A DNA stretch of 35,128 nt from JAKAIY01 sp036258195 (lineage in GTDB: Bacteria; Chloroflexota; Ktedonobacteria; Ktedonobacterales; JADMIN01). Shown in pieces: positions 15,545 through 24,086 of the stretch (positions within the stretch are counted from its first letter, which is position 1; the number at the start of each line of letters is the position of its first letter). Position numbers and translations under genes: made by a program. Below the pieces are notes generated by a model that saw nothing but the letters and a program-made list of their open reading frames with translations, ran no database searches and had not been told where the DNA came from. The stretch covers positions 1 through 35,128 of the forward strand of contig DATAED010000295.1 in NCBI GenBank assembly GCA_036258195.1, given 5' to 3'.

Positions 15545-17650
15545 ATGGCGGATTCCATCGGCGATCAGAGAATGCGCTTCCCAGATCAGCCCCGACGAGA
15601 CGCAAGTGGTGGGCCTACTGGCCCTACCTTCTGGGCGGCGGACTCTCAGCGGCTGCCCGAACCGCGCCAGGGGCTGAACTATCCGCAAAACCCCTCGGGC
15701 GGCTATGTGACCGGCGCTCAGCAGTACCCGCTGCCAGCGGACACGCCCACCTCGCAGATCCAGCAGGGGCATTTTCAGCTTGCCCCTGGCACCACGCTGC
15801 AAAGCGGACGCTATGTGGTCGAGGAGGTCGTCGGGCAGGGCGGCATGGGCCACGTCTACCGCGTGCTCGATACCCACCTGGCGCGGCGGCGCGCGCTCAA
15901 AGAGATGATCCCGCAGATGGGTGATCCTGAAGCGGAGCTGATGAATTATCGCCGCGAGACGCAGATGCTGCTTAACCAGAATCATCCTGGCATCCCGCAG
16001 ATCTTCGACTCGTTCACTGAGCATCGCCGCGCCTATATCGTGCTGGAGTACATTCCCGGCGACAATCTGGAACTGCGGCTGCGGCAGTCGCAGGGCTTCC
16101 TCTCGCAAGGGCAGGTCGGCGAGTGGATGCTGCAACTCTGCCACATCGTCGGCTTTCTGCACTCGCAGCGCCCACCGATCATCTTCCGCGACATCAAGCC
16201 CAACAACATCATCCTGACGCCTGATGGACGCATCGTGCTGGTCGATTTCGGCATCGCCAAGATGTTCGTGCCAGATGAAGAGCATACCAATGTCGGCACG
16301 AACGGCTATGCGCCGCCTGAGCAGTACAAGCGCCAGGCTGAGCCACGCTCCGACATCTATGCCATCGGCGCGACCATGCACCACCTGCTGACCCGCTCTG
16401 ATCCGCGCAAAGAGACGCCATTCACCTTCCACGAGCGCATGCCGCGCAAGCTGAATCCCGCCATCTCGCAGGAGATGGAGGCCGTCATCATGAAGTGTGT
16501 ACAGGGGCGCGCCGACGACCGCTACCAGTCGTGCGAAGAGCTGGAGTTCGCCATCGAGAGCGCGCTGGGGCTTGGCCCGCTCGACGACACCAGCCACTTC
16601 CGCGCGGTGCATGCGGGCGGCGGGCGTATTCGCGCGACCTGGGCGCCTGCGCTGGGGCCGACAGGAACACTGGTCGGCGCCAATGCGCCACTGTGGTCCT
16701 TCGAGACGGAGGAAGAGATTCGGGCGACGCCGTGCGTTGGCCCCAACCTCGTCTACATCGGCTCCTACGACAACAACCTCTACGCGCTGGATCGCCAAAG
16801 TGGCGCGCTGGCGTGGAAGTTCGCCACCGATGGCGGCATCTGCTCGCGTCCGGCCCTCTGGCACGATCTGGTCATCTTTGGCTCAGAGGACTTCAATGTC
16901 TACGCGCTGCACGCGCAGACCGGCGCAGAGGTATGGCGTTACCGCACCTGGCACCATGTGCGCTCGTCGCCCCGCATCTATCAGGACATCGTCTACATCG
17001 GCTCTGATGACGGCTACATGCATGCCATCGATCCGCGCAACGGCATGATGCTCTGGCGCTACCAGACGTACCGTGAGGTGCAGTCGTCGGCGGCGTTCGC
17101 CAATGGCCAGCTCTACTTCGGCTCGCGCGACAACTACGTCTACTCCGTGGATGCGGCGACGGGCGAGAAGAAATGGGGGCTGCGCACCAACGGCCCCGTG
17201 ATCTCCGCGCCGTGCGTGGTCGATGACTACCTGTACGTCGGCTCCTACGACTTCTCGATCTTCTGTCTGGAGGCGAAGTCGGGCTGGCGCGCGTGGGAAG
17301 AGCGCACCGAGAAGTTCATCATCTCGTCGCCGACGATTGGCGGAGACAGCCTCTACATCGGCTCGACCGATGGCCATCTCTACTGCCTCAACCGCCGCAC
17401 AGGCCGACGATTATGGCGCTATCGGGCCGGAAATCAGGTCAACTCGACACCAGCCGTCGCGGATGGTGTAGTCTATTTTGGGAGCATTGATCGATCACTC
17501 TATGCGCTCGACGCGAACGATGGTCGCCTGCGCTGGCGCTTCGAGACCGAAGGCATCATACCGGGTTCACCTGTCGTCGTCGATGACGTCGTCTACATTG
17601 GGAGCGCTGACCATCACCTGTATGCCCTGCCCGCCACCAAGCAGGGGTGA
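15545..17650 (+). CDS. Ser/Thr protein kinase fused to an eight-repeat PQQ-type beta-propeller
   Basis: A 701-residue Hanks-type kinase. Residues 1-80 are a Pro/Gln/Gly-rich disordered leader and 88-345 the kinase domain. Residues 380-701 hold eight propeller repeats of the form VYIGSxDxxLYALDxxTGxxxW. The kinase looks active: GQGGMG at 97-102, K119 in ALKEM, E138, FRDIKPNN at 214-221 (Phe for His, as in many bacterial kinases), DFG at 234-236 and APPE. The first strand LWSFETEEEI before repeat 1 and the incomplete last repeat suggest closure into an eight-bladed ring. No membrane helix or signal is seen, so the propeller should be cytosolic, unlike sensor kinases with external domains. The ATG at 15545 has GAGAGGGG upstream. 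It opens a six-gene co-directional run. Confidence 0.93.
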   Translation: MADSIGDQRMRFPDQPRRDASGGPTGPTFWAADSQRLPEPRQGLNYPQNPSGGYVTGAQQYPLPADTPTSQIQQGHFQLAPGTTLQSGRYVVEEVVGQGGMGHVYRVLDTHLARRRALKEMIPQMGDPEAELMNYRRETQMLLNQNHPGIPQIFDSFTEHRRAYIVLEYIPGDNLELRLRQSQGFLSQGQVGEWMLQLCHIVGFLHSQRPPIIFRDIKPNNIILTPDGRIVLVDFGIAKMFVPDEEHTNVGTNGYAPPEQYKRQAEPRSDIYAIGATMHHLLTRSDPRKETPFTFHERMPRKLNPAISQEMEAVIMKCVQGRADDRYQSCEELEFAIESALGLGPLDDTSHFRAVHAGGGRIRATWAPALGPTGTLVGANAPLWSFETEEEIRATPCVGPNLVYIGSYDNNLYALDRQSGALAWKFATDGGICSRPALWHDLVIFGSEDFNVYALHAQTGAEVWRYRTWHHVRSSPRIYQDIVYIGSDDGYMHAIDPRNGMMLWRYQTYREVQSSAAFANGQLYFGSRDNYVYSVDAATGEKKWGLRTNGPVISAPCVVDDYLYVGSYDFSIFCLEAKSGWRAWEERTEKFIISSPTIGGDSLYIGSTDGHLYCLNRRTGRRLWRYRAGNQVNSTPAVADGVVYFGSIDRSLYALDANDGRLRWRFETEGIIPGSPVVVDDVVYIGSADHHLYALPATKQG

Positions 17651-17735
17651 CGGCGGAGGCGTGAGCGCCGAGCGCGCGACCAGGTTTGCCTACCGGTTTA
17701 CTCAGGGCGCGACATCGAGTCGTCGCGCGAAGGAT

Positions 17736-17758
17736 GTGAGACAACGCGCGTCTCTCAC
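17736..17758 (+). other. Inverted repeat upstream of the pseudokinase-PP2C gene
   Basis: GTGAGA (17736-17741) and TCTCAC (17753-17758) can form a 6-bp stem around an 11-base loop, followed by TTAAAG, 18 bases before the ATG. It may be an operator, a processing hairpin within the operon or a translation-control element. No clear promoter is seen in this 125-base gap. Confidence 0.35.
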
Positions 17759-17775
17759 TTAAAGAAAGATGTGGC

Positions 17776-19803
17776 ATGGATACCCAGGATCCGCAGCATA
17801 CGCCTGACGACGAGACCGTTTCCCCCGAGCTGGCCGCCGCGACCGATACGCCCTCTGGCGTCGCCGCAGACGAAGCCGAAGGATCGGCGGCGCCAGTGGC
17901 GCCAGCGGCGGCGGACATCCACGCCACAGCCAGCGACGCGGCGTCTGTGCCCAGCGCCAACGAGGTTGGCGTCAACGACGAGGGCGCCGCGCTGCCCGAC
18001 ACGGCCAAGCTGCCAGCCGCATCAGTGTCGGCGGGGGCAGACGCTGGCGCGACGGCTGGCGAAGAGACGCCTGGCGCGCCGCTGACCGAGGGCGCGCTGA
18101 TTGGCGAATATCGCATCGTAGGCAGCAGCGCGTCGGAGGATGGCCCCGTCTTCTATGCTGAGCCGCAAGAGCCGCCTGCCAACGCGGATGAGGTCGCGCC
18201 GGGACTGCGCTATGTCGTGCGCGAGCTGCCCAACGGCGCCAGCGATCAGCTTGCGCATATCGTAGCGATGGGGTTGCGGCATCCGGTGCTGCTGACCCCG
18301 CTCGCCCTGGCGCGCAAGGACGGGCGGCTCTACCTCATCTCGATGGAGATCGCCAACGAGAATGGTCAGCTAGTGCCGCCGATGAGCCAGGGCGAGCGGC
18401 TGCGCCCTGTGGATGCGCTGCGGGCGGGCATCGAGCTGGCCGATGCGCTGGCGACGTTGCACCGCAACAATCTCGCCCACCTGCATATTTCACCCGAGCG
18501 TGTCACGCTCTATGATGGTCGCATCTACCTCAGCGGCGTCGAAGACGCGACGACAGCAGGCGAGGAGGACGAGGCCCGTCCGCTGTTCGCCCGCGACGCC
18601 AACTACCTGGCCCGCACGATGGGGATGATCGGCGGCGTGCTCGATACCCCCGCGCTGGATGAGGAGTCGAGTGCGCAACGCAGCCTGCGCGAGATCGCGC
18701 TGCGCGGCGAGGCGGGAACCTTCACCCGCGCCGAGGAGTTGGCTGAGTCGTTCGCGCTGACGCTGCAGGCGCTCGCCTCGGCAGGCGCGGAGCTTGGCGC
18801 CGACATGCGCTCGGTGCGGCTGGTGGTCACTGCGGAGGCCGCCACCACCGTTGGGCTGGTGCGCTCGGCGAATCAGGACGCCTACGGCGTGGCCTTCTTC
18901 AATATTCACGATGACGCGGCGGCGGATGCGCCCGTGGGCGTCTTCCTGGTGGCCGATGGCATGGGCGGCGAAGCGCACGGCGAGATCGCCAGCCGTTTGG
19001 TGGCGCGCGCGGTGACGGCGGAGATGACGCGCCAGTTCACCATCCCGACGACGAGCTGGCCCTCGCAGACAGTCTACGATCCCGAAGGCTCGGTGACGAA
19101 TGCGCCTCGGGTGACGCTGGCGCAGGCGCTGGAGGCGGCGGTGAAGGAGGCCAATCGGCAGACGCGCCAGTTTGGCCAGCGGCTGAATGCGACCACTGGC
19201 TCGACCGTCACTGCGCTGGCCATCTCCGGCGCGCGCGCGGCTATCGCCCACCTGGGAGACAGCCGCGCCTATCTGCTGCGCGAAGGTCAGCTCCTGCAGT
19301 TGACCGAAGATCATTCACTGCTGGCGCGCATGGAGGCGGTCAAGCATCCGCTGCTGGATGACCCCTCGTTCATGGTTCCGCGCAGCGTGCTCTACCGCTC
19401 GGTCGGGCAGGAAGATGACGTCACGCCTGATCTGATGGAGTTCGTGGTGGCGCCGGGGGATCGCGTGCTGCTGTGCAGCGATGGCCTGTGGGATGAGTTG
19501 ACGCCTGAGGTGATCGGGCAGGCGCTGGCGGCTGGCGCCTCGCCACGGAGCTGCGCCAGCGAGCTGGTGGCGCTTGCCAATGCCTCTGGCGGGAATGATA
19601 ATAGCACTGCGGTGGTGATCTTCTTCGAGGCCGAGCCAGACGACAATGCGCTGCTCCATCGCGCCGCTGCGCCCTGGGCTACGACCGGGGAAGGAACCGA
19701 GGACACCGGCGAATCCAACAGCAATGGGGCTACATCCGAGGCCGAGGCCAAGGCCGAGACTCCGGAAGAGGCGGCGGCTGAGCCTCCCGCCGCTGCCGAG
19801 TAG
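17776..19803 (+). CDS. Pseudokinase-PP2C fusion: PPM-type Ser/Thr protein phosphatase with N-terminal dead kinase-like domain
   Basis: A 675-residue fusion. Residues 1-105 are an acidic Ala/Asp-rich leader. Residues 105-335 follow a protein-kinase layout (GALIGEYRIVG, a RYVVRE strand, GRLYLISMEI hinge, DALRAGIELADALATLHR helix) but lack catalytic residues. The HRDxKPxN loop reads HLHISPER (235-242), the DFG site reads SGVED and the glycine loop is degenerate. Residues 345-620 are an intact PP2C. It has RSANQD (363-368), ADGMGG (393-398), GSTVTA (475), GDSRAYLLR (494), EDHS, CSDGLWD (567) and GGNDNST, with all metal-binding Asp present. The last 55 residues are acidic. No membrane helix is seen. 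It follows the active kinase gene and precedes the J-VWA gene by 23 bases. It should reverse phosphorylation by the neighbouring kinase; the pseudokinase may dock it there. The start ATG has a weak AAAGAAAG site. Confidence 0.9.
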   Translation: MDTQDPQHTPDDETVSPELAAATDTPSGVAADEAEGSAAPVAPAAADIHATASDAASVPSANEVGVNDEGAALPDTAKLPAASVSAGADAGATAGEETPGAPLTEGALIGEYRIVGSSASEDGPVFYAEPQEPPANADEVAPGLRYVVRELPNGASDQLAHIVAMGLRHPVLLTPLALARKDGRLYLISMEIANENGQLVPPMSQGERLRPVDALRAGIELADALATLHRNNLAHLHISPERVTLYDGRIYLSGVEDATTAGEEDEARPLFARDANYLARTMGMIGGVLDTPALDEESSAQRSLREIALRGEAGTFTRAEELAESFALTLQALASAGAELGADMRSVRLVVTAEAATTVGLVRSANQDAYGVAFFNIHDDAAADAPVGVFLVADGMGGEAHGEIASRLVARAVTAEMTRQFTIPTTSWPSQTVYDPEGSVTNAPRVTLAQALEAAVKEANRQTRQFGQRLNATTGSTVTALAISGARAAIAHLGDSRAYLLREGQLLQLTEDHSLLARMEAVKHPLLDDPSFMVPRSVLYRSVGQEDDVTPDLMEFVVAPGDRVLLCSDGLWDELTPEVIGQALAAGASPRSCASELVALANASGGNDNSTAVVIFFEAEPDDNALLHRAAAPWATTGEGTEDTGESNSNGATSEAEAKAETPEEAAAEPPAAAE

Positions 19804-19826
19804 CCCACATCGGAAGGGGAGCGGAC

Positions 19827-21431
19827 GTGCCCCCACATTTCATGGATTACTATGCGCTCCTCGGGGTCACGCCTGGCGCGACCCCTGAGGAGATTCGCCA
19901 GGCCTATCGCCTGCGCGCGCGCGAGCTGCACCCCGACGCGCGCCCCGACGACCCCGAAACGGCGGAGCGCTTCAAGGCGGTCGCCGAAGCGTATCGTGTC
20001 CTCTCCGCTCCACAGTCGCGCCTGGCCTACGATGCACAACTGCGCATGGCAGCCACCTCCGACTCGTCGCCACAGTGGCGTCGCCAGCGCGCCAGCGCCC
20101 CGCGCGCTGAGCCGACGCTGACGCTGCGAGTGGTTCCCGGCGCCGCAGGCATCGGGAACCTGCAGGAGCCGACGCGCTTCTACCTGCTCGGCGAGCTGCT
20201 GCCCACCAACGCCGCCGCGCAGGTGTGGTCGGCGCCGCTCGATCTGGCGGTGCTGGTCGATCGCTCCAGCTCGATGCGCGGCGCGAAGATCGCCGAAGCC
20301 AAGCGCGCTGTCAAGCCGCTCTTCAGCGAGCTGGCCGCTGAGGATCAGCTCACGCTGCTGCTCTTCGATGACCGGGTCGAGACGCTGCTGGATGGCGACT
20401 CTCCGGTGGGCGCGGTGGGGGCCGAGATGGCGCTGATGTCGGCGTCACCGCGCGGCGCGACCCAACTGGCCCCCGCGCTGCGCGCCGCCATCCGTCGGCT
20501 GGAGCAAGGCGTGACGGCTGGCCGCATCTCCGCCGTGCTGCTCATCACCGATGGCCGCACCTATGGCGATGAGGTCGAGTGCCTGGCGCTGGCCGAGCGC
20601 GCGCGGCTGCTGGGCGCGCCCATCATCAGCTATGGCCTGGGGCTGGAGTGGAATCGCGACCTGCTCGACCGCATCGCCGCCATCAGCGGAGGAACCTGCT
20701 CATTCATCGACGAGCCAGCGCAACTGAGCGTGCTGCTGCACGACACGGTTGATCGCCTGCGCGCCACGCTGGCCGCCAATGTGCGGCTCTCGCTGGAGCC
20801 AGCGCCGGGGGTGAGCGTGCTGCGGGCATCGGTCATCGCGCCGGAGATTGCCGACGTCTTTGACGGCCCGCACACAGCGGGCGAGGCCGTCACGGTGAAC
20901 CCTGGCCCGTTGACGTCCCGCCCGATGATTGAGAGCGTGGTGGCACTGTGGGAACTGCTGCTCGATCCCGCCACGCTCACGCGCGACGACGCCAGCGGCC
21001 AGGCCAACCTGGGCGAGGTCTTCGCAGATTGGTCGCTTGGAGTCGAGAGCGCTCACTTCGCGGCGCGGCTCAGCCAGCGTGCGCTGGTCGCCCGTCTGCC
21101 CATCGAAGGCGCAGCGCCGCTGGAGCCAGAGGCGCGGCTGGCGCTGGAGTTGCTGACTGCCTATCGGCTGCATGCCCAGGCCGATCAATTGGCCTCGTCG
21201 GGCGCGACGACAGAGGCCGCCACCGCGCTCACTACCTCGGCGCTGCGGCTGCGCGCGGCGGGCGACGGGCGGCTGGCCGACGAAGCGCAGCGCGCCGCCG
21301 CCTCGCTGATGACCTCACTCGGCGAGGGGCTGACGGCGACCCTGCGCGCCAAGTATGCAATCCGCAATCTGAGCGTCTTTCATCAGTTGCGGCGCGCCAT
21401 GCGTGGGCGGCTGGGCGCCGAGGCGCCGTAG
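19827..21431 (+). CDS. J-domain-VWA fusion protein
   Basis: A 534-residue protein with two recognisable parts. Residues 6-72 form a J domain (DYYALLGVTPGATPEEIRQAY, then HPD at 35-37 and FKAVAEAYRVLS), the module that stimulates DnaK ATPase. Residues 138-320 form a von Willebrand A domain with an intact MIDAS: DRSSS at 145-149, T212 in RGATQL and D242 in LITDGR. A beta-rich segment (about 325-400) and a helical tail follow. No Gly/Phe linker, zinc fingers or DnaJ C-terminal domains exist, so this is not a classical DnaJ. Translation starts at GTG 19827, preceded by AGGGGAGC; an ATG at 19842 lacks a site. The 23-base spacing from the phosphatase gene argues for one operon. The role is probably as a metal-dependent scaffold that delivers Hsp70 to a target; this is inference. 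Confidence 0.9.
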   Translation: MPPHFMDYYALLGVTPGATPEEIRQAYRLRARELHPDARPDDPETAERFKAVAEAYRVLSAPQSRLAYDAQLRMAATSDSSPQWRRQRASAPRAEPTLTLRVVPGAAGIGNLQEPTRFYLLGELLPTNAAAQVWSAPLDLAVLVDRSSSMRGAKIAEAKRAVKPLFSELAAEDQLTLLLFDDRVETLLDGDSPVGAVGAEMALMSASPRGATQLAPALRAAIRRLEQGVTAGRISAVLLITDGRTYGDEVECLALAERARLLGAPIISYGLGLEWNRDLLDRIAAISGGTCSFIDEPAQLSVLLHDTVDRLRATLAANVRLSLEPAPGVSVLRASVIAPEIADVFDGPHTAGEAVTVNPGPLTSRPMIESVVALWELLLDPATLTRDDASGQANLGEVFADWSLGVESAHFAARLSQRALVARLPIEGAAPLEPEARLALELLTAYRLHAQADQLASSGATTEAATALTTSALRLRAAGDGRLADEAQRAAASLMTSLGEGLTATLRAKYAIRNLSVFHQLRRAMRGRLGAEAP

Positions 21432-21492
21432 CGGCGTCCAGCGTTCCGAGCTGAATTGGTCGGGGATGCGAGCGACAGGAGGGAGAAAGCGC

Positions 21493-22242
21493 ATGACGGT
21501 ACCAATGTGGCGCGAGAATCACTACGATCTGGCGGGGCGGGTTGCGCTGGTCGCGGGCGCATCGGGTGTGCTGGGTCAGGCGGTCTGTGCGGCGCTGCTG
21601 ACGAGCGGCGCGCAGGTCTTCGCGCTGGGCGGCCACAGCCAGCCTGACGAAGAGCAACGCCTGCGCGCGCGTGTCGGCGACGCCAGCGCGCGCCTCAACT
21701 ATTTGATGGCCGATGCGCGCGATGAGAGCGCCGCCAGCGGCGCGGTGGCCGAGATCGTGCGCCAGGCTGGCCATCTGGACATCCTCGTCAATCTGATCGG
21801 TGGCTACGCTGCGGGCAAACCCGTCACCGAGCTGGAGACGGCGACCTTCGAGCGCATGCTGGAGCTGAATCTGCGCCCTACCTTCCTGCTCTCGAAGTAT
21901 GCGGCCCGCGAGATGACCCGCCAGCAGTGGGGGCGCATCGTCAACATCTCCTCGCGCGCCGCACGCAGCGGTCGGCGCAACGCCTCCGCCTATGCCATCG
22001 CCAAGGCGGGCGTCGTCACCCTGACCGAGGCGCAGGCGGAGGAGACGCGCGACGCCCACATCACCGTCAACGCCGTGCTGCCCAGCATCTTCGATACGCC
22101 AACCAATCGTCGCGACATGCCCAGCGCCGATTTTGGCCGCTGGCCCACAGCCGACCAGATCGCGCGGGTGATCGCCTTTCTCGTCAGCGACGATGCCGCG
22201 CTCATCAGCGGCGCGAGCGTTCCCGTCTACGGATTATCCTGA
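21493..22242 (+). CDS. Short-chain dehydrogenase/reductase
   Basis: A 249-residue classical SDR, an NAD(P)-dependent oxidoreductase. It shows the glycine-rich cofactor loop GASGVLG (about residues 24-30), the NLIGG segment in place of NNAG, the catalytic Ser in NISSRAA, YAIAK with the catalytic Tyr and Lys, and a C-terminal FLVSDDAALISGASVPVYG typical of FabG-like members. The sequence AGGAGGGAGAAAGCGC before the ATG at 21493 fixes the start; the frame is open further upstream without a site. It lies 61 bases after the J-VWA gene on the same strand. The substrate is unknown, and its presence in a signalling run may be incidental. Confidence 0.92.
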   Translation: MTVPMWRENHYDLAGRVALVAGASGVLGQAVCAALLTSGAQVFALGGHSQPDEEQRLRARVGDASARLNYLMADARDESAASGAVAEIVRQAGHLDILVNLIGGYAAGKPVTELETATFERMLELNLRPTFLLSKYAAREMTRQQWGRIVNISSRAARSGRRNASAYAIAKAGVVTLTEAQAEETRDAHITVNAVLPSIFDTPTNRRDMPSADFGRWPTADQIARVIAFLVSDDAALISGASVPVYGLS

Positions 22243-22422
22243 GCGCCAGCGGCTGGGCGCGGTAGAGGCGTCGCCGCAGCGCGACGTATACTGCCAACGC
22301 GAGTCGGCCATCAGCGGCGATGTGCGACCGCTTGCCAGGCAGCGGCCCAAGTCGCGTTCGAGGCTAGCGGAGCGCTCGCGCCGTCAGGCGACCTGTGCGT
22401 GTAGGATCAGGCGAGGTGAAGA

Positions 22423-23967
22423 GTGAGCGACCGCAAGCAGCAGGGTGGGCGACAGGCTGCCAATCAGGATGCCAGCGAGCGTGCAGGGAATGACCAGGGT
22501 GCAAATGGCATGCGGTTTGAGGCGACAGGCGTTCCCAACCTTGATGTCGTGCTGGGTGGAGGCATTTCCCCCGGCTCGCTGGCGCTCATCGTCGGCCCGC
22601 CAGGCAGCGGCAAGACCACACTGGCCAATCAACTCGCCTTCGTCGCTGGCCGAGCCGGGCATCGCGCCGTGGTCGTCACCGCGATGTCTGAGCCGACCAG
22701 CAAACTCATCGCCCATCTGAAGTCGTTCGATTTCTATGATGATACGCTGGTGGGTGACCGCATTCAGTTCCTCAGCCTGGAGCAATATCTCAGCGGTGGC
22801 CTGGCGTCCGCTGGCGAGGCCCTGATCGACATCGCCCGGAAGGCGCGGGCCAATCTGGTCGTGCTGGATGGCTTTCGCGGCGTGCGCGGGACTGAGGTCG
22901 ATCTGCAGGTGGCGCGCAAATTCCTGTACGACGTTGGTACGACGCTGAGCGTCTTTGGTGTGACGACCATTATCACCAGCGAGGCCAACCCCCGCGACCC
23001 CGCCTTCTTCCCTGAGACCACCATTGCGGATGTCATTATTGGCCTGCACTATGACCTGGTCGGCGTGCGGCACGCTCGCGGGCTGGAGGCCATCAAAGTG
23101 CGGGGCGCGAAGCCACTCTCGGGCCTGCACAGCGTGCATCTGAGCGCGCAGGGGCTGGCGGTCTATCCCCGGCTGGCCTCGCGCGTGGCGACCCGCACCG
23201 AGGCGTCGGAGCTGGACGCTCGCCAGGCGCAATCTGTGCGCGCGGAGGGCGTGACGCAGCCGCCACGCGCCTCAGTCGGCATCGCGGCGGTGGATCACCT
23301 GCTCGGCGGCGGGCTGACGGCTGGCTCGACCACGCTGGTCGCGGGCAGCCTGGGCACAGGCAAGACGCTGCTGGCGCTGCATTTCGCGGCGGCTGGCCTG
23401 CGGGCGGGTGAGCCGACGGTGTTTCTGGGGTTCCGCGAATCGCTGGCGCAACTGCTGGCCAAAGCGGATGCGTTCGACCTGGGCAGAGAGATCGTGGCGG
23501 GGATGCAGTTAGATGGGCTGATGACGCTGCAAAACTGGGCGCCTGTCGAGCTGAACCCCGACATCGTCGCCGACCGTCTCGTCGCCACGCTCGACCGCGT
23601 CGGCGCGCGGCGTCTGGTGATCGACAGCGTCTTCGAGCTGGAGCATGCCATCGGCGAGAGTGGTCAGCCTGAGCGCGCCAATAGCTACCTCGGCTCACTC
23701 GTCGAGGCGCTCCAGCAGCGCGGTGTCACGGCGATGTTCGTGCGCGAGCACGACACCACCATTGCCACACGCATGCAGCTCACCCCCGGATCAGTCGCCG
23801 TGCTGGCAGAAAATGTGCTGCTCTTGCAGCAGATCGAGGAGAACGCGGCGCTGCATCGCGTGATCTCCGTCGTCAAGATGCGCTACTCTGCTCACGACGC
23901 CCAGATCCATGAGTTTGAGATACGCGCGCCAGAGGGCATTCACTTGCTCGATTCGCCACGTACCTGA
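22423..23967 (+). CDS. KaiC-like double RecA-fold ATPase
   Basis: A 514-residue tandem KaiC-domain protein. The first domain (about 30-250) has GPPGSGKTT (58-66) and the Walker B segment LVVLDGFRG. The second (about 282-510) has GSLGTGKTL (308-316) and LVIDSVFE. An Asn/Gln/Arg-rich leader of 29 residues precedes domain 1. KaiC proteins hydrolyse ATP as hexamers. The C-terminus resembles KaiC (VLLLQQIEE, VVKMR, HEFEI). At the positions of the cyanobacterial phosphorylation sites Ser431/Thr432 my alignment places Ala and Val, so autophosphorylation of that type is unlikely. The GTG at 22423 has GAGGTGAAGA just upstream; an ATG at 22510 is an alternative. No kaiA or kaiB lies nearby. It is followed after 119 bases by a receiver protein, a likely functional partner. 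Confidence 0.88.
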   Translation: MSDRKQQGGRQAANQDASERAGNDQGANGMRFEATGVPNLDVVLGGGISPGSLALIVGPPGSGKTTLANQLAFVAGRAGHRAVVVTAMSEPTSKLIAHLKSFDFYDDTLVGDRIQFLSLEQYLSGGLASAGEALIDIARKARANLVVLDGFRGVRGTEVDLQVARKFLYDVGTTLSVFGVTTIITSEANPRDPAFFPETTIADVIIGLHYDLVGVRHARGLEAIKVRGAKPLSGLHSVHLSAQGLAVYPRLASRVATRTEASELDARQAQSVRAEGVTQPPRASVGIAAVDHLLGGGLTAGSTTLVAGSLGTGKTLLALHFAAAGLRAGEPTVFLGFRESLAQLLAKADAFDLGREIVAGMQLDGLMTLQNWAPVELNPDIVADRLVATLDRVGARRLVIDSVFELEHAIGESGQPERANSYLGSLVEALQQRGVTAMFVREHDTTIATRMQLTPGSVAVLAENVLLLQQIEENAALHRVISVVKMRYSAHDAQIHEFEIRAPEGIHLLDSPRT

Positions 23968-24086
23968 ACCGGGGCTTGAATCATCGTCTGATTCTGCTCC
24001 TCTGCGCCTCGGCAGTTGGTTGGCGTCTAGCGGCCCAGGGACGAGGCGCAGGACTCAGCGCAGTACATGGAGGGGAAACCGCTCAG

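Noticed and set aside
15449..16864. A 471-codon minus-strand open frame across the kinase gene
   Set aside because: It lies antisense to a kinase domain with every catalytic motif and gives a low-complexity Arg/His/Val product; also it runs through the promoter gap.
19827..20040. A classical DnaJ chaperone gene
   Set aside because: Only the J domain is present. There is no Gly/Phe region, zinc-finger repeats or substrate-binding domains, and the frame continues into a VWA domain.
23976..24086. A signal-peptide-like N-terminal extension on the response regulator
   Set aside because: The TTG start gives a hydrophobic stretch that is not conserved in receivers, and a cytosolic receiver would not carry a signal; the ATG at 24087 is preferred.
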